This document shows, in pieces, positions 25,583-34,455 of a DNA stretch of 64,000 nt (positions are counted from its first letter, which is position 1; every line of letters begins with the position of its first letter). A program made the translations under genes and the position numbers. The notes under the pieces were generated by a model, which saw only the letters and a list, made by a program, of their open reading frames with translations, ran no database searches and was not told the origin of the DNA. Where the stretch lies: positions 310,001-374,000 of the forward strand of contig CBDBMQ010000009.1 of the NCBI GenBank assembly GCA_965207565.1, read 5' to 3'. This stretch comes from Bin80 sp965207565 (GTDB lineage Bacteria > Bacteroidota > Rhodothermia > Rhodothermales > Bin80).

Positions 25583-27973
25583 TTAATCACGGGAAGCGTC
25601 CCAGTGAAGGTCCATAATCCGCCGGGATGCAGATAATAGAAAACCGCCACTGAGTAGGATGATTCCAATCCAGACCAGACTGATTGCCGGTTTTTCCTGA
25701 GCCTGTACCACGACATAGTCCGCTGCAGTCGCACCGTCGAGGGAGAGGGTGATCTCCCCGGTGTCCACATTCATGCCCGTGAAATAGTATCCAATCCCCC
25801 CGAATCGTGCACCAATTGGATTCACACTGCGATCAGTGCGAATCACATAAATCGGCATCACCTCTTCAATCAGATTGGTACTCATCTCAACGATCTGCAG
25901 TACCGCACCTACGGCAATTTCTGTGCGTGCCACTTCTTCCTCACTCAGGACAGATTGTAAATCTATTCTGGTATCGAATCCGGTGAAGGTGACCTGATAG
26001 GCACCATCACTGATGAGGGTGCTTTGTCCCCGGCGTAAAATAATCTCATTCTCCGAGTCCCCATCGTCAAGCATTTGACGAGGCGTGACCGCAACGTAGA
26101 CGTCTTTTTCGAAGTAGGGTTTGAGGTCCGGGTGCTGGATCCACTGGCCCGTACTGGATTCATAGGCAACGGGTTTAAGGCGAAAGGATTGTCCGCTCGG
26201 ATCCGTAAAATCAAGTACAAAGCGAGTATGTCCGCGTACTCCAGGTTCGGTTCCGATGTAGGACACCTCATATCCTGCAACATGCACAGGTCGCCCCTGC
26301 TCAACGACAAAGTTATCCCGGTCACTGCCTCGCGGCGCATCCGAGATTGCTCGGCTGAATCCAGAGGATGCAATGATGCCAATGACCATCACGCCCAATC
26401 CCACATGTGCAAGTGCGCCACCTGCTAATTTCAGGTTTCCTCGTCCAACCCGCCAGAGTACAGAAAAATTGCCATAGAAGGCAAAAAACGCTACAAAAAG
26501 GAGCAGCATCAACTGAATTCCATAACCGTGGCGCTGCCAGAAGTTCTGCCCCTCTAAAACCGTTTCTGCCGCAAATGGCGTCAGAATCAATACGATGACG
26601 GTGCTGAAAGTGGCCAGAAGTACGGGCCAGATCAGGACACGGTTCACCTTCTGGATGTTCATCTTGGTCCACCAGAAAAGTTGTCCCAGTCCGGCTAAGA
26701 ATAAAATCCCTACCGTGAGCGGCAGAGTCCATTCATTGTAAAAATCAATGGGGACCGTTGCCGGGTTGTTGTAGAACAGTTTTCCAAATATGGGGGCACT
26801 GGTGCCCAGGATTACCACTGCTGCAACCACGGTCAAAAGGACGGCCCCGGAAAACACCAGAAACTCACGTGACAGAAAATGAGCTTCTTGCTGCGCGGCG
26901 GGGAGTTCGCGGTAGCGCCACACAAACAGTCCAAATCCTAAAAGCCCCATTGCCAGAATCCAAATGAGGAGCTGGTTATAGAGCCCAAGATCAACGAATG
27001 CGTGGACGGAAGCGTCTCCCAGGATGCCACTCCGTGTTAGAAAGGTCGAATAGACCACCAGGATATAGGCCAGGATAGACAAAAAGAGGGCTGCCTTATG
27101 TCCGATCCCTCCTTTGCGCTGAATGAGCATCAGATGTACTGCAGCGATTCCGACCAGCCACGGTACGAATGAAGAATTTTCCACTGGATCCCAGGCCCAG
27201 TAACCACCAAAGTTCAACGTTTCATAGGCCCAGTAGCCGCCCATGGCGATTCCTACACCAAGGCACATGACACTGATCAGTGTCCAGGGGAGTGCAGGTC
27301 GCACCCACTGTGTATAGCGCTGTTTCCAAAGCGCAACCACGGCAAAGGCAAAGGGCGCGATCATTGTGGTGAACCCGACAAAAAGCATAGGAGGATGGAT
27401 CACCATCCAGTAGTTTTGCAGGAGATCATTAAGACCCGTCCCGTCTGCAGGCACAAAATCCGGGTTCGACTGAAAGATGGGAGCATCTGGATTCGCTTCT
27501 GCCAGTGTTGCAAAGGGGGCAGCACCAATCTCAATGGAGCCAAGCCGGATCCCCACAATCATCGTAAGAAGGAAAGCCTGGCAAAACGCTACAACCGTCA
27601 TCACAGGGGCTTTGTAATCCGGTGCGGCCCACCGAATTAATGCGAACCCCATCAGGCAGTTCATGATGATCCAAAGCAGGAAAGAGCCTTCCTGACCCTC
27701 CCAACTTGCGGAGAACAGGAAATGAAAGGGTAAATCCAGAGATGAATGGGCCCAAACATAATTGTACTGGAACTGGTGGGTCGCGATGAGGACAATCAGA
27801 AGTAGCCACGCACTGAAAAGGCAGATGGTCATCACGCCCCACAGCATTTTTCCTAGACGGTAAAAAGTCGACCCATGATGCTCCTGTTCTGCAGCCTGAT
27901 GGAATGCAAAGACAGACAAGATGCAACTCACAAAAGCGATCAGAATCAGTATGTGGCCGACGATTCCTGACAT
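25583..27973 (-). CDS. ccmF: CcmF-type cytochrome c haem lyase
   Basis: 796 residues with some 14-15 hydrophobic segments. The periplasmic WWD haem-handling motif is present (GGYWAWDPVENSSFVPWLVG), with conserved histidines in VIHPPMLFVGF and HLMLIQRKGG. It attaches haem to apocytochrome c at CxxCH motifs. One possible client, a predicted c-type cytochrome lipoprotein, is encoded 2 kb away at 30177-33962. The gene abuts mpl with no gap, so the two are co-transcribed. Confidence 0.88.
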   Translation of the reverse strand: MSGIVGHILILIAFVSCILSVFAFHQAAEQEHHGSTFYRLGKMLWGVMTICLFSAWLLLIVLIATHQFQYNYVWAHSSLDLPFHFLFSASWEGQEGSFLLWIIMNCLMGFALIRWAAPDYKAPVMTVVAFCQAFLLTMIVGIRLGSIEIGAAPFATLAEANPDAPIFQSNPDFVPADGTGLNDLLQNYWMVIHPPMLFVGFTTMIAPFAFAVVALWKQRYTQWVRPALPWTLISVMCLGVGIAMGGYWAYETLNFGGYWAWDPVENSSFVPWLVGIAAVHLMLIQRKGGIGHKAALFLSILAYILVVYSTFLTRSGILGDASVHAFVDLGLYNQLLIWILAMGLLGFGLFVWRYRELPAAQQEAHFLSREFLVFSGAVLLTVVAAVVILGTSAPIFGKLFYNNPATVPIDFYNEWTLPLTVGILFLAGLGQLFWWTKMNIQKVNRVLIWPVLLATFSTVIVLILTPFAAETVLEGQNFWQRHGYGIQLMLLLFVAFFAFYGNFSVLWRVGRGNLKLAGGALAHVGLGVMVIGIIASSGFSRAISDAPRGSDRDNFVVEQGRPVHVAGYEVSYIGTEPGVRGHTRFVLDFTDPSGQSFRLKPVAYESSTGQWIQHPDLKPYFEKDVYVAVTPRQMLDDGDSENEIILRRGQSTLISDGAYQVTFTGFDTRIDLQSVLSEEEVARTEIAVGAVLQIVEMSTNLIEEVMPIYVIRTDRSVNPIGARFGGIGYYFTGMNVDTGEITLSLDGATAADYVVVQAQEKPAISLVWIGIILLSGGFLLSASRRIMDLHWDASRD

Positions 27974-29437
27974 TTATCGATTGTGTGTAGAAAGAGCAGT
28001 CAGTAAATTTTGGTGCAGCCCACTAAAGCTTCCATTGCTCATGATCAGGATCACATCCCCAGAACATACATCTTCTAGAAGCGCTTCAAGTAAAGAAGAT
28101 GCAGATTCAAAGGATCTGGCATCCGTACTCGTTGTACGGATCTGTTTCAGGACCGTCTGAATATTCATAAAATGTTCCTGCACATCATTGTGACGAAATG
28201 GTGGAGCGCACAAGTAGGCTTTTGCTGCTCCCTGGAATGCTTCTCCATACGGGACTTCAAATATTTTTCGGCGACTGGAGTTGGAGCGTGGCTCAAACAC
28301 GGCCAGTAATCGCCGGTTGGGCCATCGCTCTGCTGCCGCTTGAATGGTCGCACGCACTGCAGTCGGATGATGTGCAAAATCATCAACGATCAGGATACCG
28401 GCAGGTTCGCCCAAGATCTCCTGTCGTCGCTTCACACCAGGGAAAGAGGCGAGTCCATTTGCGATTTCGGTTGCGGTTAACCCTTCATGCAAGGCAACGG
28501 TACTGGCTGCAAGTGCATTACGAAGGTTATGACTTCCACTCATAGGGAGTAGCATTTGTCCTAGATCCTGTCCGAGGTAGTGCAGGTTGAATTCGATCCC
28601 CTTATCGGAAATGTGGGTCACCTGTCCAGTGACATCATGGTGCGAGTCCAGTCCATAGGTTAGCACAGGAGCCGCACCGGTGTTCAACTTTGCAGTAGTA
28701 TCACCGGAGAGGACCAGTAGGCCGTCGGGAGGAATTAATTTTGTAAAGGCTTCAAATGCTTCCTGATACTCCTCCCATGATGCATAGATATCCGCGTGAT
28801 CAAATTCCATGGAGGTCACAATCGCAACCTGCGGTGCATAATGCAAGAATTTAGGATTCTTGTCAAAATAGGCGCTGTCGTATTCATCCCCTTCGATCAC
28901 GAATTGAGGGGCGGTTCCGATAGAGAAGCTTTGCTCAAGATCCTGGAGCACGCCTCCGATCAAAAACCCTGGATCCCGTCCGGCAGCGAGTAGCAAATGT
29001 ACCAGCATCCCGGTTGTTGTTGTTTTCCCGTGCGTTCCAGCAACGACCAAGTTTCGGCGATCTTTTAGGAAAAAGTGGTGGAGCGCCTCAGGGAGCGACA
29101 ATTGTGGGAGGGATTGTTTTCTGGCCAAGGTTGCTTCGGGATGGGTCGGTACACAGGCATTGCCGGGAATGACCAAGTCGGGTAGGGGGGTCAGATTCGC
29201 CTCTGAATATCCATCGTAGACGGAGATTCCTTGGTTTTGCAGGAACGTGCTCATCGGGGGATAGACCCCACTGTCGGATCCACGTACCGCGTATCCTGCC
29301 TCCCCCAAGAGGCCTGCCAGGGCTCCCATCCCCGTACCGCAAATCCCAATCAGGTAGATATCCTCTGTATCGGGTTTCGGGGGTGGTCTGTCAAATATTC
29401 GCAGATTTGCATCAGCAAAATCCGCCAGAGCTCTCAT
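27974..29437 (-). CDS. mpl: UDP-MurNAc:L-Ala-gamma-D-Glu-meso-DAP ligase
   Basis: 487 residues of the Mur ligase family. The N-terminal Rossmann motif is YLIGICGTGMGALAGLLGE, the ATP site VVAGTHGKTTTTGMLVHLLL, the catalytic region VIEGDEYDSAYFDKNPKF, and the C-terminal domain VDDFAHHPTAVRATIQAA with FEPRSNSSRR. EGDEYDSAYFDK distinguishes Mpl from MurC. It recycles murein tripeptide onto UDP-MurNAc. A small hairpin followed by seven T on the plus strand (29445-29466) lies in its leader. Confidence 0.92.
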   Translation of the reverse strand: MRALADFADANLRIFDRPPPKPDTEDIYLIGICGTGMGALAGLLGEAGYAVRGSDSGVYPPMSTFLQNQGISVYDGYSEANLTPLPDLVIPGNACVPTHPEATLARKQSLPQLSLPEALHHFFLKDRRNLVVAGTHGKTTTTGMLVHLLLAAGRDPGFLIGGVLQDLEQSFSIGTAPQFVIEGDEYDSAYFDKNPKFLHYAPQVAIVTSMEFDHADIYASWEEYQEAFEAFTKLIPPDGLLVLSGDTTAKLNTGAAPVLTYGLDSHHDVTGQVTHISDKGIEFNLHYLGQDLGQMLLPMSGSHNLRNALAASTVALHEGLTATEIANGLASFPGVKRRQEILGEPAGILIVDDFAHHPTAVRATIQAAAERWPNRRLLAVFEPRSNSSRRKIFEVPYGEAFQGAAKAYLCAPPFRHNDVQEHFMNIQTVLKQIRTTSTDARSFESASSLLEALLEDVCSGDVILIMSNGSFSGLHQNLLTALSTHNR

Positions 29438-30176
29438 TCGGCAGACTGCGACGTTGCAGTTTTTTTATGAGAACTCAGGTAGGGGATTAAAGAGCTAGGC
29501 ACTACCATGAACGAAGTGGATATAGCTGGAATTGAGGAGAATGAGACAAGATGGATTTTAATTGTATCTGCGCCACTCCGTTAAACCATTCTGAGTGGAG
29601 TCAGATTCAAAATTGCTATCGAGAATACGATAGACGTATGCATCCAAGATACCGATCGTCTTTTGATATCCAATCTCCTTGGTGGGAGTTGACGGGAAAG
29701 CGAGAGGGGTACGCCGCAAGGCGCGGTCATCTCGCCGACACTAACCTGAATTTCTAACCACGTTTTTTTATGACAATACGCTATGCGAGTGAGTGTGGGA
29801 TTAGACGTATTCAAGGATGAGTTTGGGGGGCGTCATGTCCGCAGGCGCATGGAAGTGATGGCGACCTGGTGTTCGGGGTGCTAGTGCTCACCGTGGATCA
29901 GTTGTTGCGGATGGTCCAGTAACTGGATCATCCAGTGCCATTTGCAGGATCCAGACGTTCTGGAAAACAGAAGCCGTGGGATTGATGTGTGCAATTCGCA
30001 TAGATCGGGGTCAAAGTTCACCGCAACAAGGCCTCGTTCAAGCTAAATGGCCCCTTGTTCGGTGGGCGACAGCGAACACGTCACGGTCACACGCGTTCTC
30101 TGGGATAATTGCGCTAATTCATGTCCTAGATACTTGCTGAACCCAGTCGCTACGAGTGGTTTTGCAAGAAATTCCC
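29438..30176. other. 739-bp gene-poor stretch
   Basis: Frames here are short and lack family motifs. A plus-strand start at 29782 (MRVSVGLDVFKDEFGG) ends after about 35 codons and could be a shred of a transposase N-terminus, but this is weak. The divergent promoters of mpl and the large lipoprotein gene should lie here. Confidence 0.4.
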
Positions 30177-33100
30177 ATGAAAAAACTGTTTCCAATAGTA
30201 ATTGTTGTTGCCCTTGCGGGTTGCACATCCAGTGTAACCGAGATTACTCGCCTGAGAGCATTAAAAACCGATGATCAGGTTATTGTACTGAACGATGTGC
30301 GTGGAGATACCGCGCTGGTAGTACAGTCTGCGCAGGATTTCAGGCCATTTTTGCACCCGATTCTGACACCGGATGGTGCGACCTCGGTGACCCAGTTTAG
30401 TCCGGACCATCACCGGCATCAGACCGGACTGTACTGGGGTTTCACGCGGCTGAATGGACGGGATTACTTCCATCACCCGGAGGGAGATTATTGGCAAAGG
30501 GATACCGTGATGGTAACCAGAGCCGTCGGAGATACAATTGGCTGGATTACCGTGTATGATCTACTCGACGAGAACGGTAACCCTGTTTTCCAGGAAACCC
30601 AGAACTGGACTATGTACGAAGCAGACAGTGCTGTTGTACTGGATTTGATCTGGACAGGCAAGGCCATCAGCGACATTGTTGTCAGCGAGTATGATTACGG
30701 CGGGTTGTTTCTGCGGATGCCCTGGACTCCAGGTATGGAGGGACGTGCAGTGAATGCTGCACGACAGCGCAACCATTTTGCTGAGGGTCAGCGGGCTATG
30801 TGGATGGATGTTGGTCTTATACTGCCGGGGCGTGAAGATATGGCCCATGTGGCCATATTTGATCATCCTGATAATGCGGACTTTCCCCAGCCTTGGCGTG
30901 TGGATGGTCAACTGGGTGTAGGGCCTGTTCGTGCCAGACTTGGCAACTGGACTATTGAAGCTGGTAATACGGAAATCATCCGGCACCGTTTGCTCGTGTA
31001 CACGGGAGAAATGAGTGACGTTGTGATGCGGGCAAAATGGGAGGACTATGCTGATCGCTCCGGTGCAATGTATTCCACCGCATCTCTTTGGGGATTGGCT
31101 CAGCAGGAAGCGCGCGAAGCAGAATTCCTGAGCCCAGTCGCAGCAGCCGAGATGATGACATTGAAGGAAGGCTACGAAGTTAACGCCTGGGCCGGTGAAC
31201 CACTTCTCACTCAGCCCATGGCCTTTGCCTGGGATGATCGAGGGCGATTATGGGTAGCAGAGAATCGGGACTATGAATCACGTCAGACAGGATTCTCTGG
31301 ATCTGGAGATAGCCGCATCGTGATCCTGGAAGACACCGATCGCGATGGCACCGCAGATGTTCGGAAGGTTTTTATGGAAGGAATCGCTTTTCCGAGTGCA
31401 CTGGCCGTGGGTTTTGATGGTGTATTTCTTGGTGCCCCACCCCACCTGCTCTTTATCCCCGATCGAGATGGTGACGACCGTGCAGATGTCGATGACGTTG
31501 AGATTCGTCTTACCGGTTGGGGTATTCGGGACAGACACGAAACGATTAACAGTTTTCACTGGGGGCCGGATGGGTGGCTGTATGGTCTTGAAGGGTTTGC
31601 TACCTCATCGGTTATAAGAAAACCAGGACCGGAGGCACGGCTCTACGGGCATGAAGATCCATTTCCAGAAGATCTACTGGAAGCCGATGGTGTGGAAATC
31701 AACGGCGGCGTATGGCGCTATCACCCGACAAAGGACAGGTTTGAAACAGTGGCACATGGCTTCAGTAACCCTTGGGGTATTGATTACGACGCACATGGTG
31801 AACTCTTCATAAGTGCCTGTGTGATCCCTCATGTTTTCCATGTGATCCCGGGCGGGATCTACATGCGGCAGGGAGGTACTCACTTAAACCCGCACATTTA
31901 CGAAGATATCGCGCCCATTGTAGATCACCGACACCGTTCAGCGCACGGGGGCGCCCGCATTTATCAATCTGACGCATTTGCCCCGGAGGAAACAGGACGT
32001 CTGTTCATGGCAAACATTCATGAACACGCGGTCCTAAGTGATGTGCTGCAGCCAAGGCGCAGCGGGTTCACAGCCAGTCATGGAGATGAGTTTATGATGG
32101 CGCATAATGCTCAGTGGGTTGGCTTCAGCATGGAAATAGGTCCAGAGGGAGCACTTTACGTTCTCGACTGGCACGATGCGGACATATGTGGCGGGGATGT
32201 TTTGGACAAGGATACTGGGAGGATTTTTCGAATTACACCATCAGAGTCTCATGCTGTAGAATGGGATGGACGTTATGGAGACCTGCAACAACTTAGCGAC
32301 CTTGAATTAGCCGAGCTTCAGGAAAGTCGAAGCGACTGGCATGCCCGGCGCGCCCGTGTAATATTGCAGCACCGCGCGAGCATGGGTGCACTGGATGCCT
32401 CGGCTTTGACACATCTGAATATGCTTTATGAGACTGGTGCTACAACGCCGCTCAGACTGCGCGCTATGTGGTCGCTGTACATAACCGGTAATTTTCCCAT
32501 CGAATCCCTCTCGAGTGTGCTGCACGATAATGAACCCTACATCAGAGCTTGGGCTGTTCGATTGATAGCGGAGCAGGATTCGATTGGATCCGAGGCTCTA
32601 CTGGGTCTTGAGGAGCTCGCCGAAAAGGAGGCCTCTCCAGTCGTGCGTAAATATCTCGCAGCTATGCTTCAGCAGATCTCCTATGAGCGGCGCTGGCCAA
32701 TCATAGCGGCGTTGATGAACTATTCGGAGGACAGCGAGGACCCAAACATCCCAACTTTATTATGGACAGGTTTTGAGCCGCTGGTGGCGGAAGCACCTGA
32801 GCGAGCGCTTTCGCTTATCGAAGATGCGGATGGCTATCCGCGCATGACGGAATTTGTTGGTCGGCGCCTGGTTGAAGCCGGACATATGTCTCCGTTACTG
32901 GGAGCACTTCACTCAAACCGGGATAAGCACCTGTTGCGCGGGATGCTGGCTGGATTGGAAGGTATGGGAGATATAGAAGCACCCAAAGACTGGGACCGCA
33001 CCTATCGGAGGTTGCGACGCAAACGTGAAACCCGCGTACTGGCTACCGCAGTTGCCCAGATGTTTGGTGATGCCGCGGCAGAACGTGCACTTATGAGTGA

Positions 33101-33962
33101 GGTGCTGAACGCTTCCATGTCTTCGGAACGGCGAATTGCTGCGTTGAAATCACTTGTGTCCTCACAGCCTGATGCACTCAGACAGGCCCTGTTTGAGCTG
33201 GTTAATGACCCGAGTATGCGGATTGCGTCAATCCAGGCGGTTGCAGTTTTCAGTGACCAGGAACTGGGACAGCTTCTGCTCTCAATGTACGCGGATGCCA
33301 CGCCCTCTGAAAAGGAGGCCATCATTCAGACAATGGCATCGCGCCCGATTTACGGATGGATGTTGGTCGAGGCACTCCGCGATGGTTCGATCCAGCGGAA
33401 TGCCATCCCTGTCTGGATTGCCCGACAGATGCGGCGTGTTGTGGGGAGTGGTTTTGTCGAAATCTGGGGGCCGATCGACGAGCTTCCGGGGGATAAAGCC
33501 TCGGCTTACACCCGGTATCAATCTCTGGTAACGTCTGGAATGGCTGCGGATGCCTCCAACGGACAGACTGTCTTTGCACAGGCCTGTGGGGCATGTCACC
33601 AAATGAATGGAATCGGTGGACTCCTAGGCCCGGACCTGACGGGATCCAATCGGACGAATGTAGATTACCTGCTCAGCAATCTCATCTACCCGGATGAGGT
33701 CATCCAGGATGATTATCGGATGGTACTCGCAACGACCCGCGGGGGACGTACGTATATAGGTACACTGGTAGGTGAGAGTGATCGCCAAGTTACGCTCCGG
33801 CCCGTAGGCCAGGAAGATGTTGTTCTGAATCGCACCGAGATACAATCGCTGGAGATTTCCGAGGAGTCACTAATGCCGGAAGGATTGCTCTCTGTGCTGT
33901 CCGACGAAGAGATTCAGGATCTGTTTGCCTATTTACGGACAGTAGAGACGTCAGTTCAATAG
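30177..33962 (+). CDS. Giant lipoprotein: DUF6807 + dehydrogenase propeller + HEAT-like + c-type cytochrome
   Basis: 1,261 residues from ATG 30177, with a lipoprotein signal (MKKLFPIVIVVALAGC). Residues about 20-310 resemble the DUF6807/PmoA-like domain (LHPILTPDGATSVTQFSPDH, HRHQTGLYWGF). About 320-700 match the membrane-bound dehydrogenase propeller found in Planctomycetes-type proteins (MAFAWDDRGRLWVAENRDY, ILEDTDRDGTADVRKVF). About 700-1110 are HEAT-like helices. The C-terminus is a haem-binding domain with CGACHQMNGIGGLLGPDLTG (CxxCH at about residue 1135). It likely oxidises or senses a carbohydrate at the outer or periplasmic membrane face; the substrate is unknown. Fusing DUF6807 to this architecture in one chain is unusual in my recollection. 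Confidence 0.8.
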   Translation: MKKLFPIVIVVALAGCTSSVTEITRLRALKTDDQVIVLNDVRGDTALVVQSAQDFRPFLHPILTPDGATSVTQFSPDHHRHQTGLYWGFTRLNGRDYFHHPEGDYWQRDTVMVTRAVGDTIGWITVYDLLDENGNPVFQETQNWTMYEADSAVVLDLIWTGKAISDIVVSEYDYGGLFLRMPWTPGMEGRAVNAARQRNHFAEGQRAMWMDVGLILPGREDMAHVAIFDHPDNADFPQPWRVDGQLGVGPVRARLGNWTIEAGNTEIIRHRLLVYTGEMSDVVMRAKWEDYADRSGAMYSTASLWGLAQQEAREAEFLSPVAAAEMMTLKEGYEVNAWAGEPLLTQPMAFAWDDRGRLWVAENRDYESRQTGFSGSGDSRIVILEDTDRDGTADVRKVFMEGIAFPSALAVGFDGVFLGAPPHLLFIPDRDGDDRADVDDVEIRLTGWGIRDRHETINSFHWGPDGWLYGLEGFATSSVIRKPGPEARLYGHEDPFPEDLLEADGVEINGGVWRYHPTKDRFETVAHGFSNPWGIDYDAHGELFISACVIPHVFHVIPGGIYMRQGGTHLNPHIYEDIAPIVDHRHRSAHGGARIYQSDAFAPEETGRLFMANIHEHAVLSDVLQPRRSGFTASHGDEFMMAHNAQWVGFSMEIGPEGALYVLDWHDADICGGDVLDKDTGRIFRITPSESHAVEWDGRYGDLQQLSDLELAELQESRSDWHARRARVILQHRASMGALDASALTHLNMLYETGATTPLRLRAMWSLYITGNFPIESLSSVLHDNEPYIRAWAVRLIAEQDSIGSEALLGLEELAEKEASPVVRKYLAAMLQQISYERRWPIIAALMNYSEDSEDPNIPTLLWTGFEPLVAEAPERALSLIEDADGYPRMTEFVGRRLVEAGHMSPLLGALHSNRDKHLLRGMLAGLEGMGDIEAPKDWDRTYRRLRRKRETRVLATAVAQMFGDAAAERALMSEVLNASMSSERRIAALKSLVSSQPDALRQALFELVNDPSMRIASIQAVAVFSDQELGQLLLSMYADATPSEKEAIIQTMASRPIYGWMLVEALRDGSIQRNAIPVWIARQMRRVVGSGFVEIWGPIDELPGDKASAYTRYQSLVTSGMAADASNGQTVFAQACGACHQMNGIGGLLGPDLTGSNRTNVDYLLSNLIYPDEVIQDDYRMVLATTRGGRTYIGTLVGESDRQVTLRPVGQEDVVLNRTEIQSLEISEESLMPEGLLSVLSDEEIQDLFAYLRTVETSVQ

Positions 33963-33997
33963 ATTTGTGTGTATAAGCGCTGAGCTTATAATTCCAA

Positions 33998-34113
33998 ATG
34001 TATTTGCGACATACAGTTTATCTCCTGGTGTTTATCACCATATTCTATCCCCCTGCGTCGGCGCAGCGGATTGCCAAGTACAGGGCGGATTTCCTGGCGG
34101 GGGGGATATCTGG
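33998..34113 (+). pseudogene. Possible remnant of a PorV/PorQ-like gene 5' end
   Basis: ATG 33998 opens MYLRHTVYLLVFITIFYPPA, a signal peptide ending in SAQ. The next residues, RIAKYRADFLAGG, match the mature start of PorV/PorQ-family outer-membrane proteins (KYAxEFLAxGVGxR). The frame then loses all resemblance and ends within about 60 codons, running into the direct-repeat copy. It reads as a truncated 5' stub. The call is tentative because the matching stretch is short. Confidence 0.35.
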
Positions 34114-34367
34114 CTTGTGCCAAAGGTGGTCAACATCAATCTTATTCGGCGCCGGGAGCTGGAGATGACGATATACCCATCCGCAAGGAGATCAATATCC
34201 GTTACCCAGCAGCCGAATTAAAACCATTACATTCACTGCTGGGGTTTTCGAAATAAACAGCGGCGTGCTAACGCCATGTTCTTCGATCTCGGCGGGTCGG
34301 TTCTTTATCTCGCTGGGGTCTGAAAATGAACTGTCCACTAAAGAAGAGGAAGAACCAGGAGTCAAAG
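34114..34367. repeat. Direct repeat A flanking the giant adhesin gene (copy of RND gene 3' end)
   Basis: About 254 bp aligned to 43270-43517 in the same orientation with clear but imperfect identity. It contains, on the minus strand, a broken copy of the RND pump C-terminus (FFSGQFIFRPQRDKEPT against FFSGQFTFRPQRDKEPT), and the same hairpin and downstream sequence. Homology stops abruptly at GTCAAAG (34361-34367). Confidence 0.75.
34262..34275. terminator. Hairpin GGCGT-GCTA-ACGCC, duplicated terminator-like stem
   Basis: Perfect 5-bp stem with a GCTA loop, identical to the one downstream of the RND pump gene at 43415-43428. The flanking GTTTATTTC/TTCTTC context makes it a plausible weak terminator. 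Confidence 0.3.
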
Positions 34368-34455
34368 TCGGGATTAACGCCTACGAGAAAAACGGAGATT
34401 GACCACATCTGCGTAGTCGTCAATCGATAGCATCCTGCTACGATTAGAACATACC

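Noticed and set aside
29445..29466. Hairpin ACTGC/GCAGT followed by T7 on the plus strand, terminator-like
   Set aside because: No plus-strand gene ends here; it lies in the leader of mpl on the minus strand. Probably chance or a leader structure.
29782..29890. Short frame MRVSVGLDVFKDEFGG, possible IS110-type transposase start
   Set aside because: Only the first few residues resemble such a start; the frame ends quickly and no ends or target duplication are visible.
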